From: JASHVB01 sp036489395
Lineage (GTDB): Bacteria > Pseudomonadota > Alphaproteobacteria > Acetobacterales > Acetobacteraceae
DNA length: 13,854 nucleotides
Assembly: GCA_036489395.1 (NCBI GenBank)
Contig: DASXFW010000382.1
Span: forward strand, 1 to 13,854
Reading direction: 5' to 3'
Shown: positions 5,878 to 12,810 of the stretch, in pieces
Numbering within the stretch: the first letter of the stretch is position 1
Layout of the letters: the number at the start of each line of letters is the position of its first letter
Translations under genes and position numbers: made by a program
The notes under the pieces: generated by a model
Seen by the model: only the letters and a program-made list of their open reading frames with translations
The model's database searches: none
Told to the model about the DNA's origin: nothing

Positions 5878-6813
5878 TCAGGAGCGCTCCAGTTCGGCCG
5901 CCAGTTCCGGCAGCGCGACAAACAGATCAGCCACCAGGCCATAGTCGGCGACCTGGAAGATGGGCGCTTCCTCATCCTTATTGATCGCCACGATGACCTT
6001 GCTGTCCTTCATGCCGGCCAGGTGCTGGATGGCACCGGAGATCCCGACAGCGACGTACAGCTCAGGCGCGACGATCTTTCCGGTCTGGCCGACCTGGTAG
6101 TCGTTCGGCACGAACCCGGCATCCACCGCGGCGCGGGAGGCCCCGACCGCGGCGTTCAGTTTATCAGCAATCGGTTCCAAAAGCTTAAAATTATCGCCGT
6201 TCTGCATGCCACGTCCGCCGGAAATCACCACGCGGGCGGCGGTCAGCTCCGGCCGTTCGCTTTTTGACAATTCCGCCGAGACGAATTTCGACATAGACGG
6301 CATGTCGGGGATGGACACCGGCTCGATCGGCGCGCTGCCGCCCTCGGCCGCCACCGGGTCGAACGACGCGGCGCGCACGGTGATGACCTTCTTCGCGTCG
6401 GCGGATTTCACCGTGGCCATGCCGTTGCCGGCGTAGATCGGGCGCACGAAGGTGTCGGCGTCGATCACCTCGGCGATGTCGCTGATCGGCTGCACGTCCA
6501 GCAGAGCGGCGACGCGCGGCATGACGTTCTTCCCCACCGCGGTGGTGGCCGCCAGCAGGTGATCATACGACGGCGCCAGCGCCACCAGCAGGGCGGCGGT
6601 AGGTTCGGCGAGCAGGTGATCCAGCGCCGGTGCATCGGCGACCAGCACCTTGGCGACACCGGGCAGCTTCGCGGCGGCGGCAGCGGCGGCATCCAGGCCG
6701 GCGCCGGCGACCAGCGCGTGCACCTCGCCCAGCTTTTCCGCCGCGGCGACGGCGCTGCGCGACGGTTGCTTGATCCCCGAGGCGTCGAATTCCAGCAGAA
6801 CCAGTGCAGTCAT
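5878..6813 (-). CDS. etfA: Electron transfer flavoprotein subunit alpha (311 aa)
   Basis: This is the FAD-binding subunit of the EtfAB heterodimer, which passes electrons from acyl-CoA and related dehydrogenases to ETF:quinone oxidoreductase. The N-terminal domain I (1-about 185) is variable and Ala-rich. The C-terminal FAD domain is canonical, with ISGGRG (197-202), GASRAAVDAG and the QVGQTGK motif (224-246), GISGAIQHLAGM (257-268) and AINKD (276-280). Length is normal. AAGGTG at 6823-6828 lies 9 nt from the ATG; it is a copy of the 3' end of etfB, duplicated by the insertion between the two genes. The gene is followed with no gap by hbd. Expression probably depends on read-through from etfB across the inserted palindrome. 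Confidence 0.96.
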   Translation of the reverse strand: MTALVLLEFDASGIKQPSRSAVAAAEKLGEVHALVAGAGLDAAAAAAAKLPGVAKVLVADAPALDHLLAEPTAALLVALAPSYDHLLAATTAVGKNVMPRVAALLDVQPISDIAEVIDADTFVRPIYAGNGMATVKSADAKKVITVRAASFDPVAAEGGSAPIEPVSIPDMPSMSKFVSAELSKSERPELTAARVVISGGRGMQNGDNFKLLEPIADKLNAAVGASRAAVDAGFVPNDYQVGQTGKIVAPELYVAVGISGAIQHLAGMKDSKVIVAINKDEEAPIFQVADYGLVADLFVALPELAAELERS

Positions 6814-6815
6814 TG

Positions 6816-6992
6816 GTCAGATCACCTTCGTTTTCAGCACGCCACCACCACCCCTCTCTGTCATTGCGAGGCCCGCAGGGCCGAAGCAACCTCGTTCGTG
6901 ATAAGCCTACCGCTCGTCACGAACGAGGTTGCTTCGTCGCTACGCTCCTCGCAATGACATGTGAGGGGCGGGACGGAGTCAGATCACCTTCG
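6816..6992. repeat. 15-bp direct repeat bracketing the etfB-etfA insertion
   Basis: GTCAGATCACCTTCG occurs at 6816-6830 and again at 6978-6992, flanking 147 bases (6831-6977). The right copy is the last codons and stop of etfB (AKVI-stop on the minus strand); the left copy supplies the etfA ribosome-binding site. Removing one copy and the insert restores an etfB stop only 3 nt from the etfA ATG, the tight spacing expected of an etf operon. This is what a target duplication on insertion of a repeat element would leave. The repeat is seen; the mechanism is inferred. Confidence 0.85.
6859..6959. repeat. Palindromic intergenic repeat (GTCATTGCGAGG type) between etfB and etfA
   Basis: Outer arms TGTCATTGCGAG (6859-6870) and CTCGCAATGACA (6948-6959) are exact reverse complements. 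Inner 19-bp arms (6883-6901 and 6917-6935) are also exact mirrors around a 15-nt loop. In between, the arms diverge. The GTCATTGCGAGG...GAAGCAACC pattern is a recurrent palindromic intergenic repeat seen in many bacterial genomes. It would form a long hairpin in the etf mRNA, which could stabilise or attenuate the transcript. No protein is encoded. Confidence 0.85.
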
Positions 6993-7728
6993 CTTCGGTG
7001 CGCAGCTTGCTCACCAGCTCGGCCACCGAGCCGACCTTCACCCCCGCCTTGCGCTTCGGCGGCTCCGACACCTTCAGCGTGGTCAGCCGCGGTGCCGGAT
7101 CGACGCCCAGGTCGGCCGGCTTCACATTATCGATCGGCTTCTTCCGCGCCTTCATGATGTTCGGCAGCGAGGCATAGCGCGGCTCGTTCAGCCGAAGATC
7201 CGTGGTGACGATCGCTGGCAGCGTCAGCGCGACCGTCTCCAGGCCGCCATCAACCTCGCGCTTCACGGTGATGCCGTCGCCCTCGATGGTGATCTGCGAC
7301 GCGAACGTGCCCTGCGGCCAGCCGAGCAGCGCGGCCAGCATCTGGCCGGTCGCGCTCATGTCGTCGTCGATCGCCTGCTTGCCCAGGATGATCAGCTTCG
7401 GCTGCTCCTTGTCGGCGATCGCCTTCAGCAGCTTGGCGACGGCCAGCGGCTGCAGTTCTACATCCGTTTCCACCAGGATGCCGCGGTCGGCACCCATGGC
7501 CAGCGCGGTACGGATCGTCTCGGCGCATTGCGGAACGCCCATGGATACGGCGATCACCTCGGTCGCCACGCCCTTTTCCTTCAGGCGCACGGCTTCCTCG
7601 ATGCCGATCTCGTCGAACGGGTTCATCGACATCTTGACGCCGGCGGTCTCGATGCCGGAGCCGTCCGCCTTCACGCGAACCTTGACGTTGTAGTCAACCA
7701 CCCGCTTGACGGGGACCAGAACCTTCAT
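6979..7728 (-). CDS. etfB: Electron transfer flavoprotein subunit beta (249 aa)
   Basis: This is the AMP-binding subunit of EtfAB, partner of etfA downstream. The sequence opens with MKVLVPVKRVVDYNVKV and has MNPFDEIGIEEAVRLKE (35-51). The nucleotide-loop region GKQAIDDDMSATGQMLA and the subunit signature VTTDLRLNEPRYASLPNIMKARKKPI follow; the signature covers the recognition loop that docks onto dehydrogenases. Length is standard. The start is fixed by the family N-terminus; only a weak GGAAG lies upstream. It is the first gene of the etfB-etfA-hbd set. Its last codons are repeated downstream as part of a 15-bp duplication flanking the inserted palindrome, but the reading frame and stop are intact. 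Confidence 0.96.
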   Translation of the reverse strand: MKVLVPVKRVVDYNVKVRVKADGSGIETAGVKMSMNPFDEIGIEEAVRLKEKGVATEVIAVSMGVPQCAETIRTALAMGADRGILVETDVELQPLAVAKLLKAIADKEQPKLIILGKQAIDDDMSATGQMLAALLGWPQGTFASQITIEGDGITVKREVDGGLETVALTLPAIVTTDLRLNEPRYASLPNIMKARKKPIDNVKPADLGVDPAPRLTTLKVSEPPKRKAGVKVGSVAELVSKLRTEAKVI

Positions 7729-7888
7729 GTGGGACCGTGCCGCTTCCAGGGAACCATGATGTTACGCAGGCCGGGCGCGCAGCCTCCCACCTGTTCGCAC
7801 CTGCAATAGAGCGGGCGGACCATATGCAGGGGGCTGGCAGGTGTCAAACGCGAGTCATACCCGCGGGTAGCAACGGCTCGCGCAAGAG

Positions 7889-7978
7889 TTCCCCCTCCCC
7901 TTGCGGGAGGGGGTTAGGGGGAGGGGTCGATGCTTACGTTTCGACCCCTCCCCCAACCCCTCCCTCAAGGGGAGGGGA
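7889..7978. repeat. C/G-rich palindromic intergenic repeat, second copy
   Basis: In the 301-base gap 7729-8029 between etfB and the EF-G-like gene, arms of the CCCCCTCCCCTT...AGGGGGAGGGGTCGA type mirror each other around the loop TGCTTACGTT (7931-7940). That loop is the exact reverse complement of the loop in the window-edge palindrome, so both are copies of one element in opposite orientation. Here the two arms have diverged in places, as expected for an old copy. It lies just past the 3' end of the EF-G-like gene and upstream of etfB and may help end transcription. The rest of the gap (7729-7888 and 7979-8029) holds no gene; the etfB promoter should be there, but no clear boxes are seen. 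Confidence 0.85.
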
Positions 7979-8029
7979 GAAGCTGCGGCCGGTGGCAACG
8001 CGCAACGACGGGCTTCGCCGGCGACTGTG

Positions 8030-10003
8030 CTACGCCGCCCCGCGCTTTAGTTCGACGCCGCGCGATTCCGCCAGGTGATCGAACTGCTTGCGATACGTTC
8101 CCAGACCCAGCGTCTGCGACCGCAGCTCGATGATCAGATCGTGCAGCTCGGCCTCCGGCACCAGCGCCTCGACATCGTCCCAGCCGGACCAGCCGTCGCG
8201 TTCCGCGAAGCCGAGGATCTGCCCGCGCCGCCCCGTCACCAGACGCTGCGCACGCGCGGTATAATCGTTCGGCACGCTGATCGTCACGCGGTAGATTGGC
8301 TCCAGCAGCACCGGATCGGCCTTCGCCAGGCCTTCCTTCATCGCCAGACTGGTCGCGGTCTTGAACGCCATGTCGGAGCTATCGACGCTGTGGAACTGTC
8401 CGTCCGTCAGCGTGACGGAAATGTCCACCACCGGGAAACCGAACGGTCCCTTCTTCGCGGCTTCCTCCGCGGCTTCGCCCACCGCCGGAATGAAGTTGCG
8501 CGGGACTGCCCCGCCGACGACCTTGTCGATGAATTCGAAGCCGGCCCCACGGTCGCGCGGCGCGATGTCGATCTTCACGTCGGCGAACTGACCGTGCCCG
8601 CCGCTTTGCTTCTTCAGGCGGCCATGCTCGTGCACTGCCTTGCGGATCGTCTCCTTGAAAGCGACCTGCGGCTTGTGCGTGCTGACCTTCAGCGCGTAGT
8701 TGCGCAACAGCCGATCGACCGTCGCGTTCAGGTGCATTTCCCCCTGCCCATGCAGCACGGTCTCGCTGGTGTCTTGCTCCTGGTGCACGGTCAGCGTCGG
8801 ATCTTCCTCGCGCAGTTTTTGCAGCGCGCCGTTCAGCTTCACGTCGTCCTTATGATCGGTCGTGGCGATCGCCAGCGAATACACGGCGGACGGAGCCTCG
8901 GGGAACGGCAACTGCGCGGGCGTGGCGCCCGGCGAGACCGTGGCGCCAGTGGCCACACCTTCCAGGCGGCTGAACGCGACGATTTCGCCTTCCACCGCCT
9001 CGGGCCGCTTCGCGAGGTCACCGCCCTGGAAGTGATAGATGCCGCCTAGCCGCGATCCGCCTAGCGTGGCGCCGTCCTTGATTGAGCCGCGCCAAATCCG
9101 CCCGTAGGACAGTTTGCCGGTATGCCCCGCATGCTGCGTCTTGAAGATCTGCGCCAGCGGCGGACCCTCCACAGAGATGTTCCTGCGCGCCGCGGTCTCG
9201 GCCGCGAACGGCGCATCGTGGCGCAGCGCCTTCCACAGCCGCCGCACGCCACTGGCGTTTTCCGCCGAGCCCAGCAGCACTTCAACAACAGCACCTGCCG
9301 AAAGATCCTTGCGCAGGTCGCGATAGATTTCGTCCGAGCCGGGCTTGATATCTTCCAGCACCTTTTCCAGCAGCGCGTCGTCGTGGTCTGCCAGCGTCTC
9401 CACCAGTTTGCCCAGCGCCTCCTGCTCTTCGTCCTGCATTTCGGACGGAATCTGCACCAATTCCGACGGCTGTCCCTTGCGATAGCGATACGCACGCTCG
9501 CTGACCACATCGACATAGCCGCTGACCGTCTGGCCATCGGTGATCGGCATCTGCCGCAGCACGAGCGGGCATTTCGAATAGCCTTGCAGCGCCGCCAGCG
9601 TATCGCGAATGCTGCCGTCCAGCGTATCGATCTTGTTGATGAACACCATGTGGGGAAGCTGCAAATCGGCCAGCAGCTTGAGCACGGGGGCAACGGTCAG
9701 CGCGCGCGCCGGCACCGCCTCACACACCACCACGGCGATATCGACCATCGCCAGCGCGGCGGATACTTCGTAGGCGAACTCGATCGAACCGGGACAGTCC
9801 AGCACCGACCACTGGTCCCCCAGATAGGAGCAATGGCCCAAGCGGATCTCGGTGGTCATCGGGCGGTTGCGCGGATCGGCGGGGCGCTTCACAGGGGCGC
9901 CGGCCGCATCCATCATGGCCTCGAACAACGTGGACTTGCCGGCGCTGTACGGGCCCACCAACGCCACCGAGCGGGGACTTCTGCCGTTCTGGTTTCCTGA
10001 CAT
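8030..10003 (-). CDS. Elongation factor G-like translational GTPase paralogue (657 aa)
   Basis: This EF-G-like protein has the full domain order: G domain (about 1-270), domain II (about 285-370, GPPLAQIFKTQHAGHTGKLSYGRI), domain III with LHGQGEMHL, domain IV with KKQSGGHGQF and GGAVPRNFIPAVGEA, and domain V. The P-loop is GPYSAGKST (17-25), G3 is DCPGSIEF (69-76) and G4 is NKID (123-126). The G3 motif lacks the catalytic His of true EF-G (DTPGH), and switch I lacks the RGITI signature. At 657 aa it is also shorter than canonical EF-G. It is therefore the accessory EF-G-like family, not FusA; a ribosome-associated role is inferred. AGGAGG sits 7 nt before the ATG. The gene stands alone between MarR and the etf genes. 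Confidence 0.92.
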   Translation of the reverse strand: MSGNQNGRSPRSVALVGPYSAGKSTLFEAMMDAAGAPVKRPADPRNRPMTTEIRLGHCSYLGDQWSVLDCPGSIEFAYEVSAALAMVDIAVVVCEAVPARALTVAPVLKLLADLQLPHMVFINKIDTLDGSIRDTLAALQGYSKCPLVLRQMPITDGQTVSGYVDVVSERAYRYRKGQPSELVQIPSEMQDEEQEALGKLVETLADHDDALLEKVLEDIKPGSDEIYRDLRKDLSAGAVVEVLLGSAENASGVRRLWKALRHDAPFAAETAARRNISVEGPPLAQIFKTQHAGHTGKLSYGRIWRGSIKDGATLGGSRLGGIYHFQGGDLAKRPEAVEGEIVAFSRLEGVATGATVSPGATPAQLPFPEAPSAVYSLAIATTDHKDDVKLNGALQKLREEDPTLTVHQEQDTSETVLHGQGEMHLNATVDRLLRNYALKVSTHKPQVAFKETIRKAVHEHGRLKKQSGGHGQFADVKIDIAPRDRGAGFEFIDKVVGGAVPRNFIPAVGEAAEEAAKKGPFGFPVVDISVTLTDGQFHSVDSSDMAFKTATSLAMKEGLAKADPVLLEPIYRVTISVPNDYTARAQRLVTGRRGQILGFAERDGWSGWDDVEALVPEAELHDLIIELRSQTLGLGTYRKQFDHLAESRGVELKRGAA

Positions 10004-10132
10004 GGCCGCGCCTCCTGTTCTTGGTATGGGCGCCCGCCGCGATCTGATTGCGCACCAGGGCCGCCCTGACGCCGCCGATCCTAGCGAAGTTTTTGTGACA
10101 GGCGAGTCCCGGGGGAAGCTCCGGCATGGGGG

Positions 10133-10642
10133 TCAGTCATTGGCATCGCCGTGGTTCGGACCATCGATGGATTGCACATGCGCATTGAGACGCGTCAGCG
10201 CCTTGTTGAGTACGATCCATTCCGCGCGGCTCAGGCCAACGGCCAGTGTCGTTTCCAGCTCCTGCGCCAACGGCACCACACCGTCATGCACCAACGCGCC
10301 TTTGCGGGTGAGTTGCAGCCGGCGGCCGCGCCCGTCGTTCGGGTCGGGGGATTGGCGGGCCAGACCACGCGCCACCAGGCTGGCCGCGGCGCGGCTGACC
10401 TTCACCTTGTCCATGGCGGACCACTCGCCGACGGCACTGGGCGATATCGTACCGAAACGACCGATCGTTGCCAGGACGCGCCATTCGGGAATTGTCAAAC
10501 CGTAAGCCGAGGAATAGCGGCGCTGGAACAACCGGGAGACCCGATTGGCGGCAACCGACAGCCGATACGGCAGGAATTCTTCCAGGCGAAAGTTGGCAGG
10601 CGCCGTATCGGGCGGCACCATCGGCCGTGGCTTTGCTTTCAT
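10133..10642 (-). CDS. MarR family transcriptional regulator (169 aa)
   Basis: This is a dimeric winged-helix regulator that usually represses a neighbouring gene and releases DNA on binding an aromatic ligand. It has an N-terminal dimer helix (FRLEEFLPYRLSVAANRVSRLFQRRY), then the core LTIPEWRVLATIGRFG, the recognition helix region MDKVKVSRAAASLVARGL and the wing with DPNDGRGRRLQLT. The typical R-L-x-LT wing motif is complete. The frame could open at a TTG (10648), but GGGGAGG (minus strand, 10652-10658) is 9 nt from the ATG at 10640-10642 and only 3 nt from the TTG, so I chose the ATG. It is divergent from maiA-fahA across a 97-base shared promoter region, making that operon the likely target. 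Confidence 0.9.
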   Translation of the reverse strand: MKAKPRPMVPPDTAPANFRLEEFLPYRLSVAANRVSRLFQRRYSSAYGLTIPEWRVLATIGRFGTISPSAVGEWSAMDKVKVSRAAASLVARGLARQSPDPNDGRGRRLQLTRKGALVHDGVVPLAQELETTLAVGLSRAEWIVLNKALTRLNAHVQSIDGPNHGDAND

Positions 10643-10673
10643 CGACAACTACCTCCCCGGGCGCAGCCGCTCC

Positions 10674-10698
10674 TATAATGCCGATATCTTGCTGCAAG
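10674..10698 (+). promoter_or_regulatory. Probable maiA promoter (-10 TATAAT) with adjoining palindrome
   Basis: In the 97-base gap between MarR and maiA a perfect TATAAT lies at 10674-10679. No good -35 box is visible at the right distance, which fits a regulated promoter. CTTGC-T-GCAAG (10688-10698), an 11-base palindrome, falls where transcription would begin and is a candidate MarR operator, though short for that family. The boxes are seen; binding is inferred. Confidence 0.45.
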
Positions 10699-10739
10699 GG
10701 AACGGGCTGATTTTTTTGCTGCACTGCGGGAGGACGCCG

Positions 10740-11384
10740 ATGAAGCTGTACACCTATTTCCGCTCGTCCGCCGCCTGGCGCGTGCGCATCGCGCTGGCGC
10801 TGAAGGGGATCACGATCGAACCGGCATTCGTGCATCTGCTGAAGGATGGCGGGCAGCAGAACACCGCGGCGTATCGCGCGGTCAATCCGCTGCAGGTGGT
10901 GCCGGCGCTGCGGCTCGATGATGGCGCGGTGCTGACGCAGTCGATCGCCATCATGGAGTACCTGGAGGAGACCCATCCGGAGCCGCCGCTGTTGCCGGAC
11001 GATCCGGTGGAGCGTGCGTGGGTTAGGGCTTTCGCGCTGGCGGTGGCGTGCGAGATTCATCCGCTGAACAATCTGCGTGTGCTGCGGTATCTGAAGAACG
11101 CGATGGGGCAGAGCGATGCGGCGCGCGATACGTGGTATCGGCATTGGATTGCCGAGGGGCTGACGGCGTTGGAGGCGCTGGTGAAGGACGCCGGGCCGGG
11201 GCCGTTCTGTTTCGGCGCGACACCGGGCATGGCGGATGTTTGCCTGGTACCGCAGATGGCGAATGCACGTCGGCTCAAGTGTCCGATTGACGATTATCCG
11301 ACGCTGCTGCGCGCCGAGGCCGCGGCGCTCGCTCTTCCGGCGTTCCGCGACAGTGCACCGGACCGGCAGCCGGATGCGGAGTAA
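10740..11384 (+). CDS. maiA: Maleylacetoacetate isomerase (zeta-class glutathione transferase, 214 aa)
   Basis: This is a glutathione-dependent cis-trans isomerase that turns maleylacetoacetate into fumarylacetoacetate in tyrosine/homogentisate breakdown. The thioredoxin-fold N-terminal half has the zeta-class active-site segment FRSSAAWRVRIAL (7-19), with Ser9/Ser10, the cis-proline in VVPAL (53-57) and the glutathione-contacting QSIAI (67-71). The zeta-class Cys of the SSCS motif is Ala here, common in bacterial members. The helical C-terminal half is complete to about 210 aa. GGGAGG (10728-10733) is 6 nt before the ATG, so the longer upstream frame is rejected. fahA follows after 74 nt and acts on its product, so they form an operon, divergent from the MarR gene. 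Confidence 0.93.
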   Translation: MKLYTYFRSSAAWRVRIALALKGITIEPAFVHLLKDGGQQNTAAYRAVNPLQVVPALRLDDGAVLTQSIAIMEYLEETHPEPPLLPDDPVERAWVRAFALAVACEIHPLNNLRVLRYLKNAMGQSDAARDTWYRHWIAEGLTALEALVKDAGPGPFCFGATPGMADVCLVPQMANARRLKCPIDDYPTLLRAEAAALALPAFRDSAPDRQPDAE

Positions 11385-11458
11385 GACGATGAGCACGCGG
11401 ATGCCGCGGAAGATCGACACGGCATGAATTGCACCGGCACTTCACAGGGGGAACACGC

Positions 11459-12772
11459 ATGATCGATACAACGCATGACGTTGGCCGGCGGAGCTGGGTA
11501 GAATCGGCGAATTGGCATTCCGAATTCGCGATCCAGAATTTGCCGCTGGGCGTGTTCTCGCCGGCCGGCGGACCGCCACGTGGCGGCGTGGCGATCGGCG
11601 ATGCGATCTTCGACATAGCCGCAGCGTTGGAAGGCGGCGTGTTCGCCGGCGCCGCGCGCGACGCGGCGGAAGCTGCGGCCGGTGCGACGCTGAATCCGTT
11701 GCTGGCGCTGGGCGCGGATGCACGCTCGGCGTTGCGGGCGCGCGTGTCCGGCCTGCTGGACGCAAACAGCGCGGATCGCGCGAAGGTCTCGGCGCGGATG
11801 TTGCACAAGGCGGCGGATTGTTCGATGCACCTGCCTGCATCGGTTGGTGCTTACACGGATTTCTTTGCCGGCATCCACCACGCCACCGCCGGCGGACGGA
11901 TCAACCGGCCGGAAAATCCGCTGATGCCAAACTATAAATATGTGCCGGTGGCGTATAACAGCCGCGCGTCGTCGGTGTGCCCATCCGGTGGCGGCGCGCT
12001 GCGGCCGAACGGCCAGCGAAAACTGCCGAACCAGGCGGCACCAACGTTTGGGCCGTGCCGCAACCTCGATTACGAACTGGAACTTGGTGTGTGGATTGGG
12101 CCCGGGAACGCGCTTGGCGAGCCGATCCGTATTGCGGACGCAGCGCAGCACATCGCCGGTTTCTGCCTGCTGAACGACTGGTCGGCGCGTGACATCCAAA
12201 GCTGGGAATCCGCGCCGCTGGGACCATTCCTGGGCAAGAGCTTCTGCACGTTCGTGTCGCCGTGGATCATCACCCCGGAGGCGCTGGCTCCGTTCCGCAC
12301 CGCCCAACCGCCTCGGCCCGCCGGCGATCCGGCGCCACTGCCGCATTTGCTCGGCGCGGCGGATCAGGCGAGCGGCGCGCTCGATCTGGAGTTCGAAGTG
12401 TTGCTGCTGACGTCTGCGATGCGTGAAGCGGGGGCCGCGGCGCACCGGCTGTCGCGCGCCGGCGGCGACGTGCTGTACTGGACCGTCGCGCAGATGGTCG
12501 CGCATCACACGTCCAACGGCTGCAACCTGCAAGCGGGCGACGTGTTCGGCAGCGGCACGTTATCCGGTACGGAGCCAGGAACAGCGGGCTGCCTGCTGGA
12601 AAGCACGTTTGGCGGCCGCGATGCGTTCACGCTGCCGAATGGCGAGACGCGTCGCTATCTGCAGGACGGCAACGAAGTGATCTTTCGCGCGCATGGCCAC
12701 CGCACAGGATTTGCATCGATCGGGTTCGGCGAATGTCGCGGCCGGGTGATGCCGGCGGTGGCCTATGGGTGA
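11459..12772 (+). CDS. fahA: Fumarylacetoacetase (437 aa)
   Basis: This enzyme hydrolyses fumarylacetoacetate to fumarate and acetoacetate, the last step of tyrosine/homogentisate catabolism. The N-terminal SH3-like domain (1-about 125) has FAIQNLPLGVFS. In the catalytic beta-roll the metal and active-site residues line up with the mammalian enzyme: D134 (YTDF), H141 (GIHHAT), R150, E206 and E208 (YELELG), D240 (LLNDWSARD) and K260 (FLGKSF). C-terminal GDVFGSGTLSG and EVIFRAHG complete the fold, and length is normal. The frame extends upstream to a TTG at 11429, but GGGGGA just before the ATG at 11459 and the family N-terminus set the start there. It follows maiA by 74 nt. A strong hairpin follows its stop. 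Confidence 0.95.
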   Translation: MIDTTHDVGRRSWVESANWHSEFAIQNLPLGVFSPAGGPPRGGVAIGDAIFDIAAALEGGVFAGAARDAAEAAAGATLNPLLALGADARSALRARVSGLLDANSADRAKVSARMLHKAADCSMHLPASVGAYTDFFAGIHHATAGGRINRPENPLMPNYKYVPVAYNSRASSVCPSGGGALRPNGQRKLPNQAAPTFGPCRNLDYELELGVWIGPGNALGEPIRIADAAQHIAGFCLLNDWSARDIQSWESAPLGPFLGKSFCTFVSPWIITPEALAPFRTAQPPRPAGDPAPLPHLLGAADQASGALDLEFEVLLLTSAMREAGAAAHRLSRAGGDVLYWTVAQMVAHHTSNGCNLQAGDVFGSGTLSGTEPGTAGCLLESTFGGRDAFTLPNGETRRYLQDGNEVIFRAHGHRTGFASIGFGECRGRVMPAVAYG

Positions 12773-12776
12773 CGAA

Positions 12777-12807
12777 TCGTCCGTCATGGCCGGACCATGA
12801 CGGACGA
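12777..12807. terminator. Bidirectional hairpin between fahA and the SMP-30 gene
   Basis: TCGTCCGTCATGG (12777-12789) and CCATGACGGACGA (12795-12807) are perfect 13-bp mirrors around a 5-nt loop, filling the 38-base gap between two convergent genes. A T-run is absent on both sides, so it may act with Rho or as an RNA 3'-end stabiliser rather than as a classical intrinsic terminator. Confidence 0.65.
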
Positions 12808-12810
12808 CCG

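Noticed and set aside
5152..6267. Long plus-strand open frame opposite hbd and etfA
   Set aside because: Arg/His/Gln-rich antisense shadow of two certain genes; no family features and no ribosome-binding site considered convincing.
7889..7978. CRISPR or tandem repeat array in the C/G-rich stretches
   Set aside because: There is a single inverted element, with no regularly spaced direct repeats or spacers.
8075..10000. Two long plus-strand open frames opposite the EF-G-like gene
   Set aside because: These are reverse-complement shadows of a full-length, domain-complete GTPase gene.
10545..10739. N-terminal extension of maiA from an upstream start
   Set aside because: The extra 65 residues lie over the divergent promoter region and the MarR 5' end; the ATG at 10740 has a perfect ribosome-binding site and matches the family start.
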